A stretch of 64,000 nucleotides of DNA from the NCBI RefSeq assembly GCF_025905425.1, contig NZ_CP109603.1:1152001-1216000 (forward strand), read 5' to 3'. Each line of letters begins with the position of its first letter. Within the stretch, counting starts at the first letter, position 1. The DNA is from Pseudomonas putida (GTDB lineage Bacteria > Pseudomonadota > Gammaproteobacteria > Pseudomonadales > Pseudomonadaceae). Below the pieces are notes generated by a model, which was not told the DNA's origin, did no database searches, and saw nothing but the letters and a program-made list of their open reading frames with translations. Shown here one piece after another: positions 54,613-63,389 of the stretch. A program made the translations under genes and the position numbers.

Positions 54613-54934
54613 CGGAGGAACTCGAGTGAGGCGCTTCAGCACGGTACTGACCAGCCAGCTCGACCAAATCAGCTGGTTGCGCGCGGGAGGGCGACACGTA
54701 TTGTTGGATGCCTTCGCGCATACGTGCGAGGTCTGCCGCAAACCGTAAATAGTCGAAGCGATAGCGCGCGCCATCGATGTTTTCAGAGCCGCTTTTCGCA
54801 CGATCGGCCAACTGGTCGATGGCCGTGAATTGTCGTTGAATGAGTCCCAAATCCGAGCGCTCGCGGCTTTCCTGTGCAACCGCTGGAAGGTTTACTAGGC
54901 ACATCACAAGCAATGGGAAGGCATACGTCCTCAT
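54599..54934 (-). CDS. RAQPRD-family conjugative element protein
   Basis: 111 residues with signal peptide MRTYAFPLLVMCLVNLPAVAQE. The family's naming motif appears as SRAQPADLVEL, with Ala in place of the usual Arg-Asp end. Helical periplasmic protein. It is usually the first gene of the mating-pair operon, and its coding region ends the recognisable conjugation block. Confidence 0.87.
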   Translation of the reverse strand: MRTYAFPLLVMCLVNLPAVAQESRERSDLGLIQRQFTAIDQLADRAKSGSENIDGARYRFDYLRFAADLARMREGIQQYVSPSRAQPADLVELAGQYRAEAPHSSSSDEHD

Positions 54935-55143
54935 GGCGAGCTCCAGAGCAATCTCTGGTTGCCACCATCATTGCGCGGGCGAGCTGATGCACGAATTAAA
55001 AGGATTCTCGGTCTGTCGTTTTCTGCCGAGATAGCGCAGACGTCGGGTGAGCCTGGAGTGAAGTATCAAGGGGGATTCGAATCTGCTAGCGCTGCGGGCT
55101 TATTACGAGCGCTGCAGCGAGCGTTTTAAAGACTAGCCCGCCA

Positions 55144-55563
55144 TCAGTCAGAGAATGACAGCTCCGCCTGACGTACGCTTGGAGCGCGTGCGGTCATTTT
55201 CCTTCGGGGATTGCGTGAGCTGGCCGGCAACGGATCCGCAGGTACATCGTCCCCTAAAGTCGCCTGTAACCCTGGAATTCGGCCCTCTGACTGAAGTGCT
55301 CGAATCTCTTTTTGGGTTCTGGCCAGCAACTCATTTGCCGTCTGCCCCGTATCCTCGCTCAGTGTCAACGCCATCAGTGTCAAAGGGCTCATGTCCAATC
55401 GCTCGCTGAGCTGTTCAAGTTTGTCCAGCGTGAGGCTTGATCTACCGGTTTCGAGCTTGGACAAGTAGGTGCGGCTGGTCGTGTCGGCAAATCCGCGCTG
55501 GGTGATGTTGCGCTGGTTGCGTAGCACCCGAAGCACATTGGCAAACGATGATTTTAGTGTCAT
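55144..55563 (-). CDS. XRE-family transcriptional regulator
   Basis: 139 residues from the ATG at 55563 (AGGT upstream; the frame is open to 55689). Helix-turn-helix in residues 4-60: FANVLRVLRNQRNITQRGFADTTSRTYLSKLETGRSSLTLDKLEQLSERL. The C-terminal half is a helix (TANELLARTQKEIRALQSEGRI) and a polar tail with SRNPRRK. Probably binds as a dimer near its own promoter. Position just outside the conjugation block leaves open whether it is element or chromosome DNA. Confidence 0.85.
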   Translation of the reverse strand: MTLKSSFANVLRVLRNQRNITQRGFADTTSRTYLSKLETGRSSLTLDKLEQLSERLDMSPLTLMALTLSEDTGQTANELLARTQKEIRALQSEGRIPGLQATLGDDVPADPLPASSRNPRRKMTARAPSVRQAELSFSD

Positions 55564-55759
55564 TGAGTTACCTAAGACATAAGGCAGGTATAGCGACCTT
55601 GTCGTCTCATCGAAGTTGATTGGCGCAAATGACTGGACGCGACCGCTGCAACGAGCATTCTTGGCTTGTGGTAGATCGGCCCTCAACAACCTGCGTCATT
55701 GAACAACTTGGGTGAGCAATTTAAGTCGCCCCCCGGTTACAGCGTCATGTCTACGCGAT

Positions 55760-57118
55760 TCACGGTTTTTCGGTAAGCTGAATTTGCGTAACGGTGCCGT
55801 CGTTCGATTCTCGTCCGGACGCGTGTAGTTTGTCGATAATTTGTCGCGCGAGTGCATGGTAGAGCGAGACAGGTGAAATCCAGCCCGAGATGGCGGTAGC
55901 CATCAGTGTGGTCGCGAGCATGGGTATGGCAAGGTCGGGGCTGTGGGTCAGTTCGAGGACTATGACGGAGGCAGTGAGCGGTGAGCGTGTCACGCCGGCC
56001 AGATAGGCCCCCATACCCAGCAATGCACATGCTTGCGGGTCAACATCGGGTATCAACGACAGTAGTGGCGCGAACGCCGCGCCTATGCTCAGCGAAGGTG
56101 AAAACAGCCCGCCAGGAATACCGGAGAGGTAGGACACGACGTTGGCCAGAAACTTCCACAGCAAGAAACCTGGATCGGTGACGGGTTGTGCCTCAAGCAG
56201 GGCGCGCGTTTCTTCATATCCGGTACCGAATACGTGATTACCGGAAACCAACCCCAGTATTGCCAGCGTAAAGCCGCAGAGCGCTGCGAAACGGACTGGG
56301 TATCGACTGCGCAGCCCGCAGACACGGCCGAGGATGCCCTGATCGGTGGGCAGCACCAGCTTCGCGTAAAAACCTCCCAGCAACCCGCCCAGTGCTGCGC
56401 ATGCAGGGACCACGCTCCAACCCCATCCAGTTGGCATCCGTCCACCGATTTCGCCAAAGTAGGCGTAGTGTCCCATCAGGCCCAGTGTCACGACGCCGCC
56501 AATCAGCACTGCCGTTAGCACCAGTCCGCTGAAACGTTGCTCAAACGTGCGGCTCAATTCCTCAATGGCAAAGACCACCCCGGCCAATGGCGTGTTGAAG
56601 GCTGCGGCAATGCCTGCGGCGCCGCCGGCGAGGATCAGTCCAGCGATCGTGCGTCGCCCATGCAGGCCCAGCTGGCGGCCGAAGGCATACAAAACGGCGG
56701 CCCCGATATGAACGGTTGGGCCTTCCCGTCCTACCGAGCCCCCAACCAGGAGTGCTCCGAGGGTCAGGCTCATGCGTGCAGCGGCGACTGGCAGTGAAAG
56801 CAATCTGGCTCGTAAACGGCGGGAGGGCATTTCAAGGGCGGCGATGACTTGGGGAATGCCGCTGCCTTTGGCATTTTCAAACCAGCGCTGTGTCAGCCAC
56901 GCCAGCAGCGCGAAACCGAAGGGCGTGATCAGCAACGGGGACCAAGGCGCCCATTCAAGCAAGCGCCTGAACGACGCGAACGCTGCGTCGGCCAGCCACG
57001 CGAATGCCAACGCCGCCAGCCCGACCAGAAGTGCGCCTATCCAGAATGCCAGGCGTTGTCGCCATTCTCGCCAGAATGAAGTGCTAGAAGAGGGGGTGGC
57101 GCTTTTCAAGTCGGCCAT
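55760..57118 (-). CDS. ClC-family voltage-gated chloride channel / H+/Cl- antiporter
   Basis: 452 residues with ~10 membrane helices. Selectivity motifs: GSGIPQVIAAL, GSVGREGPTVHIG with gating Glu132, and GIPGGLFSPSLSIG. The pair Glu186-Glu187 in FAIEELSR corresponds to the E. coli ClcA proton glutamate region, so exchange rather than simple channel activity is likely. It probably exchanges chloride for protons across the inner membrane, as in acid or osmotic stress. Next to nhaA on the same strand (130-base gap holding a hairpin). Confidence 0.92.
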   Translation of the reverse strand: MADLKSATPSSSTSFWREWRQRLAFWIGALLVGLAALAFAWLADAAFASFRRLLEWAPWSPLLITPFGFALLAWLTQRWFENAKGSGIPQVIAALEMPSRRLRARLLSLPVAAARMSLTLGALLVGGSVGREGPTVHIGAAVLYAFGRQLGLHGRRTIAGLILAGGAAGIAAAFNTPLAGVVFAIEELSRTFEQRFSGLVLTAVLIGGVVTLGLMGHYAYFGEIGGRMPTGWGWSVVPACAALGGLLGGFYAKLVLPTDQGILGRVCGLRSRYPVRFAALCGFTLAILGLVSGNHVFGTGYEETRALLEAQPVTDPGFLLWKFLANVVSYLSGIPGGLFSPSLSIGAAFAPLLSLIPDVDPQACALLGMGAYLAGVTRSPLTASVIVLELTHSPDLAIPMLATTLMATAISGWISPVSLYHALARQIIDKLHASGRESNDGTVTQIQLTEKP

Positions 57119-57202
57119 TGCTTGTCATGTGATTGGACAAACGGAGAGTATGGCGTGATTTGTTGAGCTGGCATACCCGACCGAAGTGGTACTCACGCAC
57201 AG

Positions 57203-57234
57203 TCTGGCAGGCGAGTCATCTCGCACCTGCCAGA
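57203..57234 (-). terminator. Hairpin between nhaA and the ClC gene
   Basis: TCTGGCAGG...CCTGCCAGA outer stem of 9 bases plus an inner CGAG/CTCG pairing, 15 bases after the nhaA stop. No clear T run, so it may be an attenuating or mRNA-stability structure rather than a full terminator. Confidence 0.5.
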
Positions 57235-57248
57235 CATCCGCCGTTGCG

Positions 57249-58610
57249 TTATGACGTCGACCGGACTTCGCCAGGTGAAGAGTTGTTGCGTATGGCGATG
57301 ACACCCCAGGTCAAACCCAGCGCTGCGGCGATGACAGAAGCGGACAACACCCCCAGTTTGGCGGCGCCGAGCGCTGCAGGATCAACGAATGCAAGGTTGG
57401 CAATGAAGATCGACATGGTAAAACCTATGCCTGCCAAAAGACCGATCAACATGATGCCGCGCCAGTTGACCTCGGCCGGGAGTGCACACCAGCCCAATCG
57501 GACCATCAACCAGCTGACGCTGACGATTCCCAACGGTTTGCCAGCGACCAGGGCGACGGCCACGGCCATCATTACCCAGCGGGATGTTTCGGCGGAAAGG
57601 TCAGCGCCCGACAGGCTCACCCCAGCGTTGGCCAGGGCGAACAACGGCATGATGCCAAATGCCACCCAAGGGTGCAGCAGGCCTTGTATGCGTACTACCG
57701 GAGGTACCAGTTCGCGTTGCGCTGAGCGCAGTCGTTTCAACGGGTCCATCAGGTCGCTGGCATCCTTCTCGGGCGCCTTGGCATTGCCCAGCAGCTCGCT
57801 GGTAAAGCGGCTGACAGCATCCAACGGACGCTCACGCATGGGCATCGCCGTTACCGGGGTCATCAGACCTAGCACGACACCGGCAAGCGTCGGGTGAGCA
57901 CCGGTCATCAGCATACCCAGCCAGGTAATGGCGCCCGGGAGGATGTAGGCCCATGCGCTACCCACGCCGATTTTCTGCAATCCCATGACCAGCAATATGC
58001 CAAACGCAGCCACCGCGAAGCCGCTGTAATCAAGGCCGCCCGAGTAGAAGAGGGCGATGATCAGCACTGCGATAATGTCATCGATTATCGCCAGTGCCAG
58101 CAAGAAGACGCGGACATTGGAAGGAATCGATTTGCCAAGCAGTGCCAGTACACCCACGGCAAAAGCGATGTCGGTGGCTGTTGGCACGGCCCAGCCTTGT
58201 TGTTCCTGAGGGGCATGGCCAAAACCTAGGTAAATGAGCGCAGGGACGGCCACACCGCCGATGGCCGCCGCCATCGGTAAAGCGGCTTGGCGCAGGCTGG
58301 CAAGTGCCCCCTCATGGATCTCACGACGGATCTCCATGCCGACCACCAGGAAGAAGATGGTCATCAAGCCGTCGTTTATCCAGAAATGCAGGGATTGGGC
58401 GTAGATCAGCGAACCGATGCCGAGTGTCAGCGGGGTGTGCCAAAGATGCTCATAACTTTCTGCCGCTGGAGAGTTCGCCCAGACCAGCGCGGCGAGTGCG
58501 GCCACCAGAAGGACAATGCCGCTGACGGCTTCGATGTGGAGAAAGCGTTCAAAGTTGGCAAAGGCCCGTTCGGCCAATTCCTGGGCGCGAGGCAATTCTT
58601 TCCGGGGCAT
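57249..58610 (-). CDS. nhaA: Na+/H+ antiporter NhaA
   Basis: 453 residues from the ATG at 58610 (the frame is open to a GTG at 58667). About 12 membrane helices. NhaA signatures: [29 protein letters not shown] (Asp147) and [16 protein letters not shown] with the ion-binding pair Asp177-Asp178, equal to E. coli Asp163/164. Expels Na+ in exchange for protons and keeps internal pH under salt or alkaline stress. A loop around 270-300 ([18 protein letters not shown]) is longer than in E. coli, as in many pseudomonads. Confidence 0.94.
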   Translation of the reverse strand: MPRKELPRAQELAERAFANFERFLHIEAVSGIVLLVAALAALVWANSPAAESYEHLWHTPLTLGIGSLIYAQSLHFWINDGLMTIFFLVVGMEIRREIHEGALASLRQAALPMAAAIGGVAVPALIYLGFGHAPQEQQGWAVPTATDIAFAVGVLALLGKSIPSNVRVFLLALAIIDDIIAVLIIALFYSGGLDYSGFAVAAFGILLVMGLQKIGVGSAWAYILPGAITWLGMLMTGAHPTLAGVVLGLMTPVTAMPMRERPLDAVSRFTSELLGNAKAPEKDASDLMDPLKRLRSAQRELVPPVVRIQGLLHPWVAFGIMPLFALANAGVSLSGADLSAETSRWVMMAVAVALVAGKPLGIVSVSWLMVRLGWCALPAEVNWRGIMLIGLLAGIGFTMSIFIANLAFVDPAALGAAKLGVLSASVIAAALGLTWGVIAIRNNSSPGEVRSTS

Positions 58611-58917
58611 AGGCGCAGTGGCTCCCGCATGGCGGCCCGACCAGCGCTGTTGTTTAACCTGCCTCACTGCGCCGTGCAGCTAGCACCCGTGGAGAGTCTA
58701 ACCAATCATGATGCTCAGATGAATGCTCAATTTGCGGTCAGTGGTTCAAACACTGTTTGTTGATGGGTGTTTGAGATTTTTTGTGGCGGGCGGTAGGGTT
58801 TAAAGTCAACTTAGAGCGGGCAGGTGCCGCCATCAGGTACTGCATTGGCTGCTGGTCTTGGATCAAGTCGCCTTGCTCGCCCCCTGTGCTCATCGCCTTA
58901 CAAGGAGAACTGCCGCA
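58611..58917. promoter_or_regulatory. Divergent promoter region between nhaA and the BCCT transporter
   Basis: 307 bases with no gene. Contains an inverted repeat TCAAACAC/GTGTTTGA at 58746-58774 followed by T6. No BetI-type operator could be assigned with confidence. Confidence 0.45.
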
Positions 58918-60891
58918 ATGACTGCAGCCCCGAAACCCAGGAGCACCCTCAATCCTCCCGTTTTCTACACCAGCGCGGTTTTGATCTTTCTTCTCGTGCT
59001 GTATGCCACGGCATTTCAAGCGCATGCGCAGGCGCTGTTCGAGCACGTTCAGACCTGGATCATTACCAATGCCAGTTGGTTCTACATCCTTACCGTAGCG
59101 TTGGTCTTGATCAGTGTGGTGTTCCTGGCCGTCAGTCGTTACGGTGATATTAAGTTAGGGCCCGATCACAGTGAGCCTGACTACCGGAAGAGCAGCTGGT
59201 TCGCCATGTTGTTTTCCGCCGGCATGGGCATCGGCTTGATGTTCTTCGGTGTGGCGGAGCCGGTGATGCATTTCACCACGCCTCCAGTGGGTGACCCTGG
59301 CACGGTCGCGGCGGCGCGCGAAGCCATGAAGATCACGTTTTTCCACTGGGGGCTGCATGCTTGGGCGATCTACGCCATTGTTGCACTGATTCTGGCTTAC
59401 TTCAGCTTCCGCAACGGCCTGCCGCTGACCCTGCGCTCGGCACTCTACCCATTGATTGGTGAGCGTATCTACGGCCCCCTTGGTCATGCGGTGGATATCT
59501 TCGCCATCCTCGGCACGGTATTCGGCGTCGCGACCTCGCTGGGGTATGGGGTGCTGCAGATCAACAGTGGCTTCCACCATCTGTTTGGTCTGCCGGTCAG
59601 CCCGACGGTTCAGGTCATTCTCATTGCAGCCACGTGTGGGTTGGCAACGCTTTCGGTGGCCAGTGGGCTGGATAAAGGCATTCGCATTCTGTCCGAGCTC
59701 AATTTGAGCCTGGCAGTGATTTTGATGCTGTTTGTATTGATTCTTGGGCCTACCGTATTCCTGCTGCAGGCTTATGTACAGAACACCGGCGCCTACCTCT
59801 CGGACATCGTCAACAAGACCTTCAACCTCTATGCCTATGAACCGACTGACTGGATCGGTGGGTGGACGTTGCTGTATTGGGGCTGGTGGTTGTCTTGGTC
59901 ACCTTTCGTAGGCCTGTTCATCGCTCGCATTTCACGTGGACGTACCATCCGTGAGTTCGTGTGTGGTGTGCTGTTCGTGCCTGCCGGTTTCACCTTGCTG
60001 TGGATGACGGTGTTTGGTGATTCGGCTATTCACATGATCCTCAATGACGGGATAAAAGACTTGGCCGCTGTCGTTGGGCAAGACAGCTCATTGGCGTTAT
60101 TCGCTTTCCTTGAACACTTCCCGTTTTCCACGGTGATCTCGCTGATCGCGGTGTTGATGGTGGTGGTGTTCTTCGTAACCTCGGCAGACTCGGGGGCCTT
60201 GGTAGTCGATATGCTCGCGTCCTCCGGCCAGGGCCATTCCCCATTGTGGCAACGGATTTTCTGGTCGCTCAGCATCGGTGCCGTTGCCATTGCGTTGCTC
60301 TTGGCCAACGGCCTCAAAGCCTTGCAGACCGCCACCATCGCCAGCGCCTTGCCGTTCGCCGCCATCTTGTTGATTGCCATCTGGGGATTGTTCAAGGCCT
60401 TGAGCCTGGATGCCACCCGTCGCGGCTTGCGTAATCAGGCTCTTCCAGGTACTCGTCATACCCGGCAGCACCATGGTGGCTGGCAGCGCCGGCTGCGCAA
60501 TATTGCCATGATGCCGCGCCGCGCCCATGTCACGCGCTTTATTGCCGAGGTGGTCAAGCCGGGCTGTGAAGAGGTTGCACTTGAGCTGCGCAAGCAAGGC
60601 TACGACGTCGCGGTGAATGAGCGGGATGATGGCCGTGTCACCCTCGAGCTGTCCCACGCTGGCGAAGGGCGCTTTCTCTATGAAGTCCGTCCACGCGCGT
60701 TCAACACGCCGAGCTTCGTCATGCGTGATACCGAAGACGGAACCGATGGCCGTAAGTATTTCCGCGCCGAGGTGCATTTGCGTGAGGGGGGGCAGGACTA
60801 CGACATCATGGGCTGGAGTCGTGACGATGTGATCGGCGATATCCTCGATCAATACGAGCGACACTTGCATTATTTGCATGTGGTGAGTTGA
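58918..60891 (+). CDS. betT: BCCT-family choline/betaine transporter, BetT type (proton-coupled)
   Basis: 657 residues with 12 membrane helices. AGMGIGLMFFGVAEPVMHF carries the GMGIG sequence seen in proton-coupled BetT. The substrate box WGWWLSWSPFVGLFIARISRGRTIREF contains the aromatic cage. A ~150-residue cytoplasmic tail (KPGCEEVALELRKQGYDVAVNERDDG...) is the osmoregulatory domain typical of BetT. Imports choline for glycine betaine synthesis or catabolism. AAGGAG 9 bases before the ATG fixes the start. The bet enzymes are not in this window. Confidence 0.9.
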   Translation: MTAAPKPRSTLNPPVFYTSAVLIFLLVLYATAFQAHAQALFEHVQTWIITNASWFYILTVALVLISVVFLAVSRYGDIKLGPDHSEPDYRKSSWFAMLFSAGMGIGLMFFGVAEPVMHFTTPPVGDPGTVAAAREAMKITFFHWGLHAWAIYAIVALILAYFSFRNGLPLTLRSALYPLIGERIYGPLGHAVDIFAILGTVFGVATSLGYGVLQINSGFHHLFGLPVSPTVQVILIAATCGLATLSVASGLDKGIRILSELNLSLAVILMLFVLILGPTVFLLQAYVQNTGAYLSDIVNKTFNLYAYEPTDWIGGWTLLYWGWWLSWSPFVGLFIARISRGRTIREFVCGVLFVPAGFTLLWMTVFGDSAIHMILNDGIKDLAAVVGQDSSLALFAFLEHFPFSTVISLIAVLMVVVFFVTSADSGALVVDMLASSGQGHSPLWQRIFWSLSIGAVAIALLLANGLKALQTATIASALPFAAILLIAIWGLFKALSLDATRRGLRNQALPGTRHTRQHHGGWQRRLRNIAMMPRRAHVTRFIAEVVKPGCEEVALELRKQGYDVAVNERDDGRVTLELSHAGEGRFLYEVRPRAFNTPSFVMRDTEDGTDGRKYFRAEVHLREGGQDYDIMGWSRDDVIGDILDQYERHLHYLHVVS

Positions 60892-60954
60892 GACTGGCCG
60901 CGTATTGCCCTGCATAAGGCGTCAGGGCAGTGCAGAGCGATCGTTAGCGGGCAT

Positions 60955-61338
60955 TTAAAGCCGGCAGGGCCAGAAGTCAACGGCTGCAATATGCTTGGAG
61001 GGCGGACCTAGCCAGTGGGTAAGTGGCTGGCAGGAGCCCTCAAAGCACAGCTCATAATCTCCGGCTTCGGGCGTGCGCCCGGCGTGCAAGGGGTTCAGAG
61101 GCGGCAATTGGCGATGGTAATGCCAAACGCCATCTCGTAACTCGGCGTCGTCGGGTATTTCCATGCCAGCGCCGCTACCCCGTACACGTGCTTCTGTGAG
61201 TACCAACCCGAGGGGGGTGACGTGGTAATCCTCTTCCCAGCGAATTTTCTCGATCGTGTGCTGCCAGGCCAAAGTGAACGCTTGAACGGGCAGGCTGGCC
61301 CACACTACGCCAGCAAGCCCAAGGCATAGACCATTCAT
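60955..61338 (-). CDS. DUF1850 protein, TAXI-TRAP associated
   Basis: 127 residues from the ATG at 61338, which overlaps the permease stop (ATGA). A signal peptide (about 1-20) is followed by AFTLAWQHTIEKIRWEEDYHVTPLGLVLTEARVRGSGAGMEIPDDA and Cys residues near the end. DUF1850 proteins are commonly encoded with fused TRAP permeases; periplasmic or membrane-attached helper of unknown function. Last gene of its operon. Confidence 0.87.
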   Translation of the reverse strand: MNGLCLGLAGVVWASLPVQAFTLAWQHTIEKIRWEEDYHVTPLGLVLTEARVRGSGAGMEIPDDAELRDGVWHYHRQLPPLNPLHAGRTPEAGDYELCFEGSCQPLTHWLGPPSKHIAAVDFWPCRL

Positions 61339-63362
61339 ACCCTTTGCTCGGCTGCCGACCGATTTCGCCACCCATGCCAGCCCAATACCGCAATACCTAA
61401 CGCGAATCCGATTTCATCCGTGACGGGCAAGGCCAGAATCAAGCAGACACCCGCTACGAAGGCCAGCAGGCGCTCCCACCAGGTCATGGACATCCGGAAG
61501 TGACCAATCGATGCGCAGCCCCAGAGCGTCACCGCTAGCACGGCCTTGATCACCATGTACAAAGTGGCGCTGAGGCTGTCGCCCTGCAGCATCAACGCAG
61601 GGTCGTAGACCGCCATGAATGGCACGACGAAACCAGCCAGGGCAATGCGGACCGCCCAGAAGCTGATCAGTAACCCTTTTTCCTTGGCAATGGGGGCGGC
61701 CGCGAAGCACGCCAGCGCGACCGGCGGGGTGAGGTCGGCCAGAATGCCGAAATAGAACACGAACATGTGCGAAACGATCAGTGGCACACCGAGCTCCAAC
61801 AGGGCGGGGGCGGCGATGGAACTGGTAATGATGTAGTTGGGGATCGTGGGAATGCCCATGCCTAGCACCAGACACGTCAGCATGGTCAAGAGCAGTGACA
61901 GGAACAGGTTGTCGCGGCCGAGGTCGAGAATGTATCCCGCAAAGGTTGTGGCAAGTCCGGTCAGGGAAATGACGCCAATGATGACCCCCACCAGCGCACA
62001 AGCTATGCCCACCGGCACGGCATGCCGCGCACCCTCTGCCAGCGCCATTACACAGGCGCGAAGGGTAGCCCTGCCGCCTTGCACGAAGACGCAGGCGAGG
62101 GCAAGTGCGGCGATCACCAGCAGGATGACGCCGATACCCATGCGGAAAAAGCCGGAGCACAGTAGCCCCAATGCGACCCAAAAGGCCGCGCGTAGCCAGG
62201 TGCCCTGAGCGCGCAGGATGATGGCCGAACCAAGGATGACGATAGCCGTCAGGGCCAGGCCAACCATGCCTGAATAAAGGGGCGTACGCCCCGAGAACAG
62301 CAGCGCGACCAATATCACCAGCGGCACGAGCAGGAACCAGCGTTGGCGCAACGCGTCCCAGGCACTGGGGCATTCTTCGCGGGGCAGGCCATGCAGGTGG
62401 CTGCGTTTTGCCTCCAGATGAACCATCCAGTAAACCGAGCCGAAGTACAGCAAGGCAGGAATCAGCGCAGCTTTGGCCACTTCGGCGTAGGGCACGTTGA
62501 TGGTTTCCGCCATGATGAAGGCGACCGCACCCATGACCGGTGGCATCAGTTGGCTGCCCATGCTGGCAGTCGCTTCGACGCCCCCGGCAAATGCCGGCTT
62601 GTAGCCAAATCGTTTCATCAACGGAATGGTGAACTGTCCCGTAGTCACCACGTTGGCTACCCCGGAACCGGTAATAGTCCCCATCAGCGCCGAGGAAAAT
62701 ACCGCGACTTTTGCCGGGCCACCACTACGGTGGCCAAACAGGCCCATGGCAAAGTCGGTGAACAGACGGATCATGCCCGCCTGCTCAAGAAAGGCACCGA
62801 AGAGGATAAACAGGTAAATATAGGTGGCCGATACATAGGTAGGGGTGCCATACAGCCCCTCTGTGCCGAAGGCCAGTTGGTTGACGATCTGGTCAAGGCC
62901 GTAACCTCGATGTGCAAGGTCACCGGGCAGGTGCTGGCCTAGCAGTCCGTAGGCCAGAAACAGCGCGCAGATCAACGGAAGCGCAACGCCCATGACTCTT
63001 CGTGCGGCCTCGAAAACCAAGCCGATCAGTAATAGACCGACGATCAGATCGCCGGTGGTCAGCTCGCCTGAGCGCTGGATCAGGTCGCCTTCGAAGTACC
63101 ACTGGTAGACGGCCGTCGCCATTCCCGCAATCCCCAACAGCCAGGCAAGCGGTTGCCAAGGCCGGTGGTGACCGACTACCGGGTAGCTCAGGAACACGAC
63201 CAACAGCAGGAAGCCCACATGCACCGCTCGCAATACCTGGGTGGAGATGAGCGGGAAGGCCGCCGTGGCAACCTGAAAGATTGAGAACGCCAATGCCACC
63301 GCGAACAGGGTTGCGGGCCAGCGGTCGGTACTGACGTGAAGGCCGTGTGATACTTCGCTCAT
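61335..63362 (-). CDS. TRAP transporter permease, fused 4TM/12TM (TAXI type)
   Basis: 675 residues with about 16-18 membrane helices: an N-terminal DctQ-like four-helix part fused to the DctM-like large subunit (GTITGSGVANVVTTGQFTIPLMKRFGY, GGVEATASMGSQLMPPVMGAVAF, MGIPTIPNYIITSSIAAPAL, GILADLTPPVALACFAAAPIA). Moves organic acids or similar solutes using a Na+ or H+ gradient with a TAXI binding protein. 27 bases after the binding-protein gene. Confidence 0.93.
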   Translation of the reverse strand: MSEVSHGLHVSTDRWPATLFAVALAFSIFQVATAAFPLISTQVLRAVHVGFLLLVVFLSYPVVGHHRPWQPLAWLLGIAGMATAVYQWYFEGDLIQRSGELTTGDLIVGLLLIGLVFEAARRVMGVALPLICALFLAYGLLGQHLPGDLAHRGYGLDQIVNQLAFGTEGLYGTPTYVSATYIYLFILFGAFLEQAGMIRLFTDFAMGLFGHRSGGPAKVAVFSSALMGTITGSGVANVVTTGQFTIPLMKRFGYKPAFAGGVEATASMGSQLMPPVMGAVAFIMAETINVPYAEVAKAALIPALLYFGSVYWMVHLEAKRSHLHGLPREECPSAWDALRQRWFLLVPLVILVALLFSGRTPLYSGMVGLALTAIVILGSAIILRAQGTWLRAAFWVALGLLCSGFFRMGIGVILLVIAALALACVFVQGGRATLRACVMALAEGARHAVPVGIACALVGVIIGVISLTGLATTFAGYILDLGRDNLFLSLLLTMLTCLVLGMGIPTIPNYIITSSIAAPALLELGVPLIVSHMFVFYFGILADLTPPVALACFAAAPIAKEKGLLISFWAVRIALAGFVVPFMAVYDPALMLQGDSLSATLYMVIKAVLAVTLWGCASIGHFRMSMTWWERLLAFVAGVCLILALPVTDEIGFALGIAVLGWHGWRNRSAAEQRV

Positions 63363-63389
63363 GGAGTGCTCCCACCTAGCGAGAAAGGT

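Larger units (their letters stand above)
36486..54934. mobile_element. Conjugation block of a Pseudomonas-type ICE (apparently incomplete)
   Basis: Holds a MOBH relaxase, ArdC-like and DUF3085 proteins, TraG, TIGR03755/03756, VirB4-like ATPase and the TIGR03745-03752/03758/RAQPRD set, nearly all on the minus strand. No integrase, VirD4-type coupling protein, ParA/ParB or TIGR03757 gene is visible, and chromosome-like genes begin soon after 54934. True ends are not identified; the accessory genes from about 29453 may belong to the same island. Confidence 0.8.

Noticed and set aside
54935..55143. tRNA gene or att site at the right end of the conjugation block
   Set aside because: No tRNA-like cloverleaf or matching direct repeat with the left side could be found by eye.
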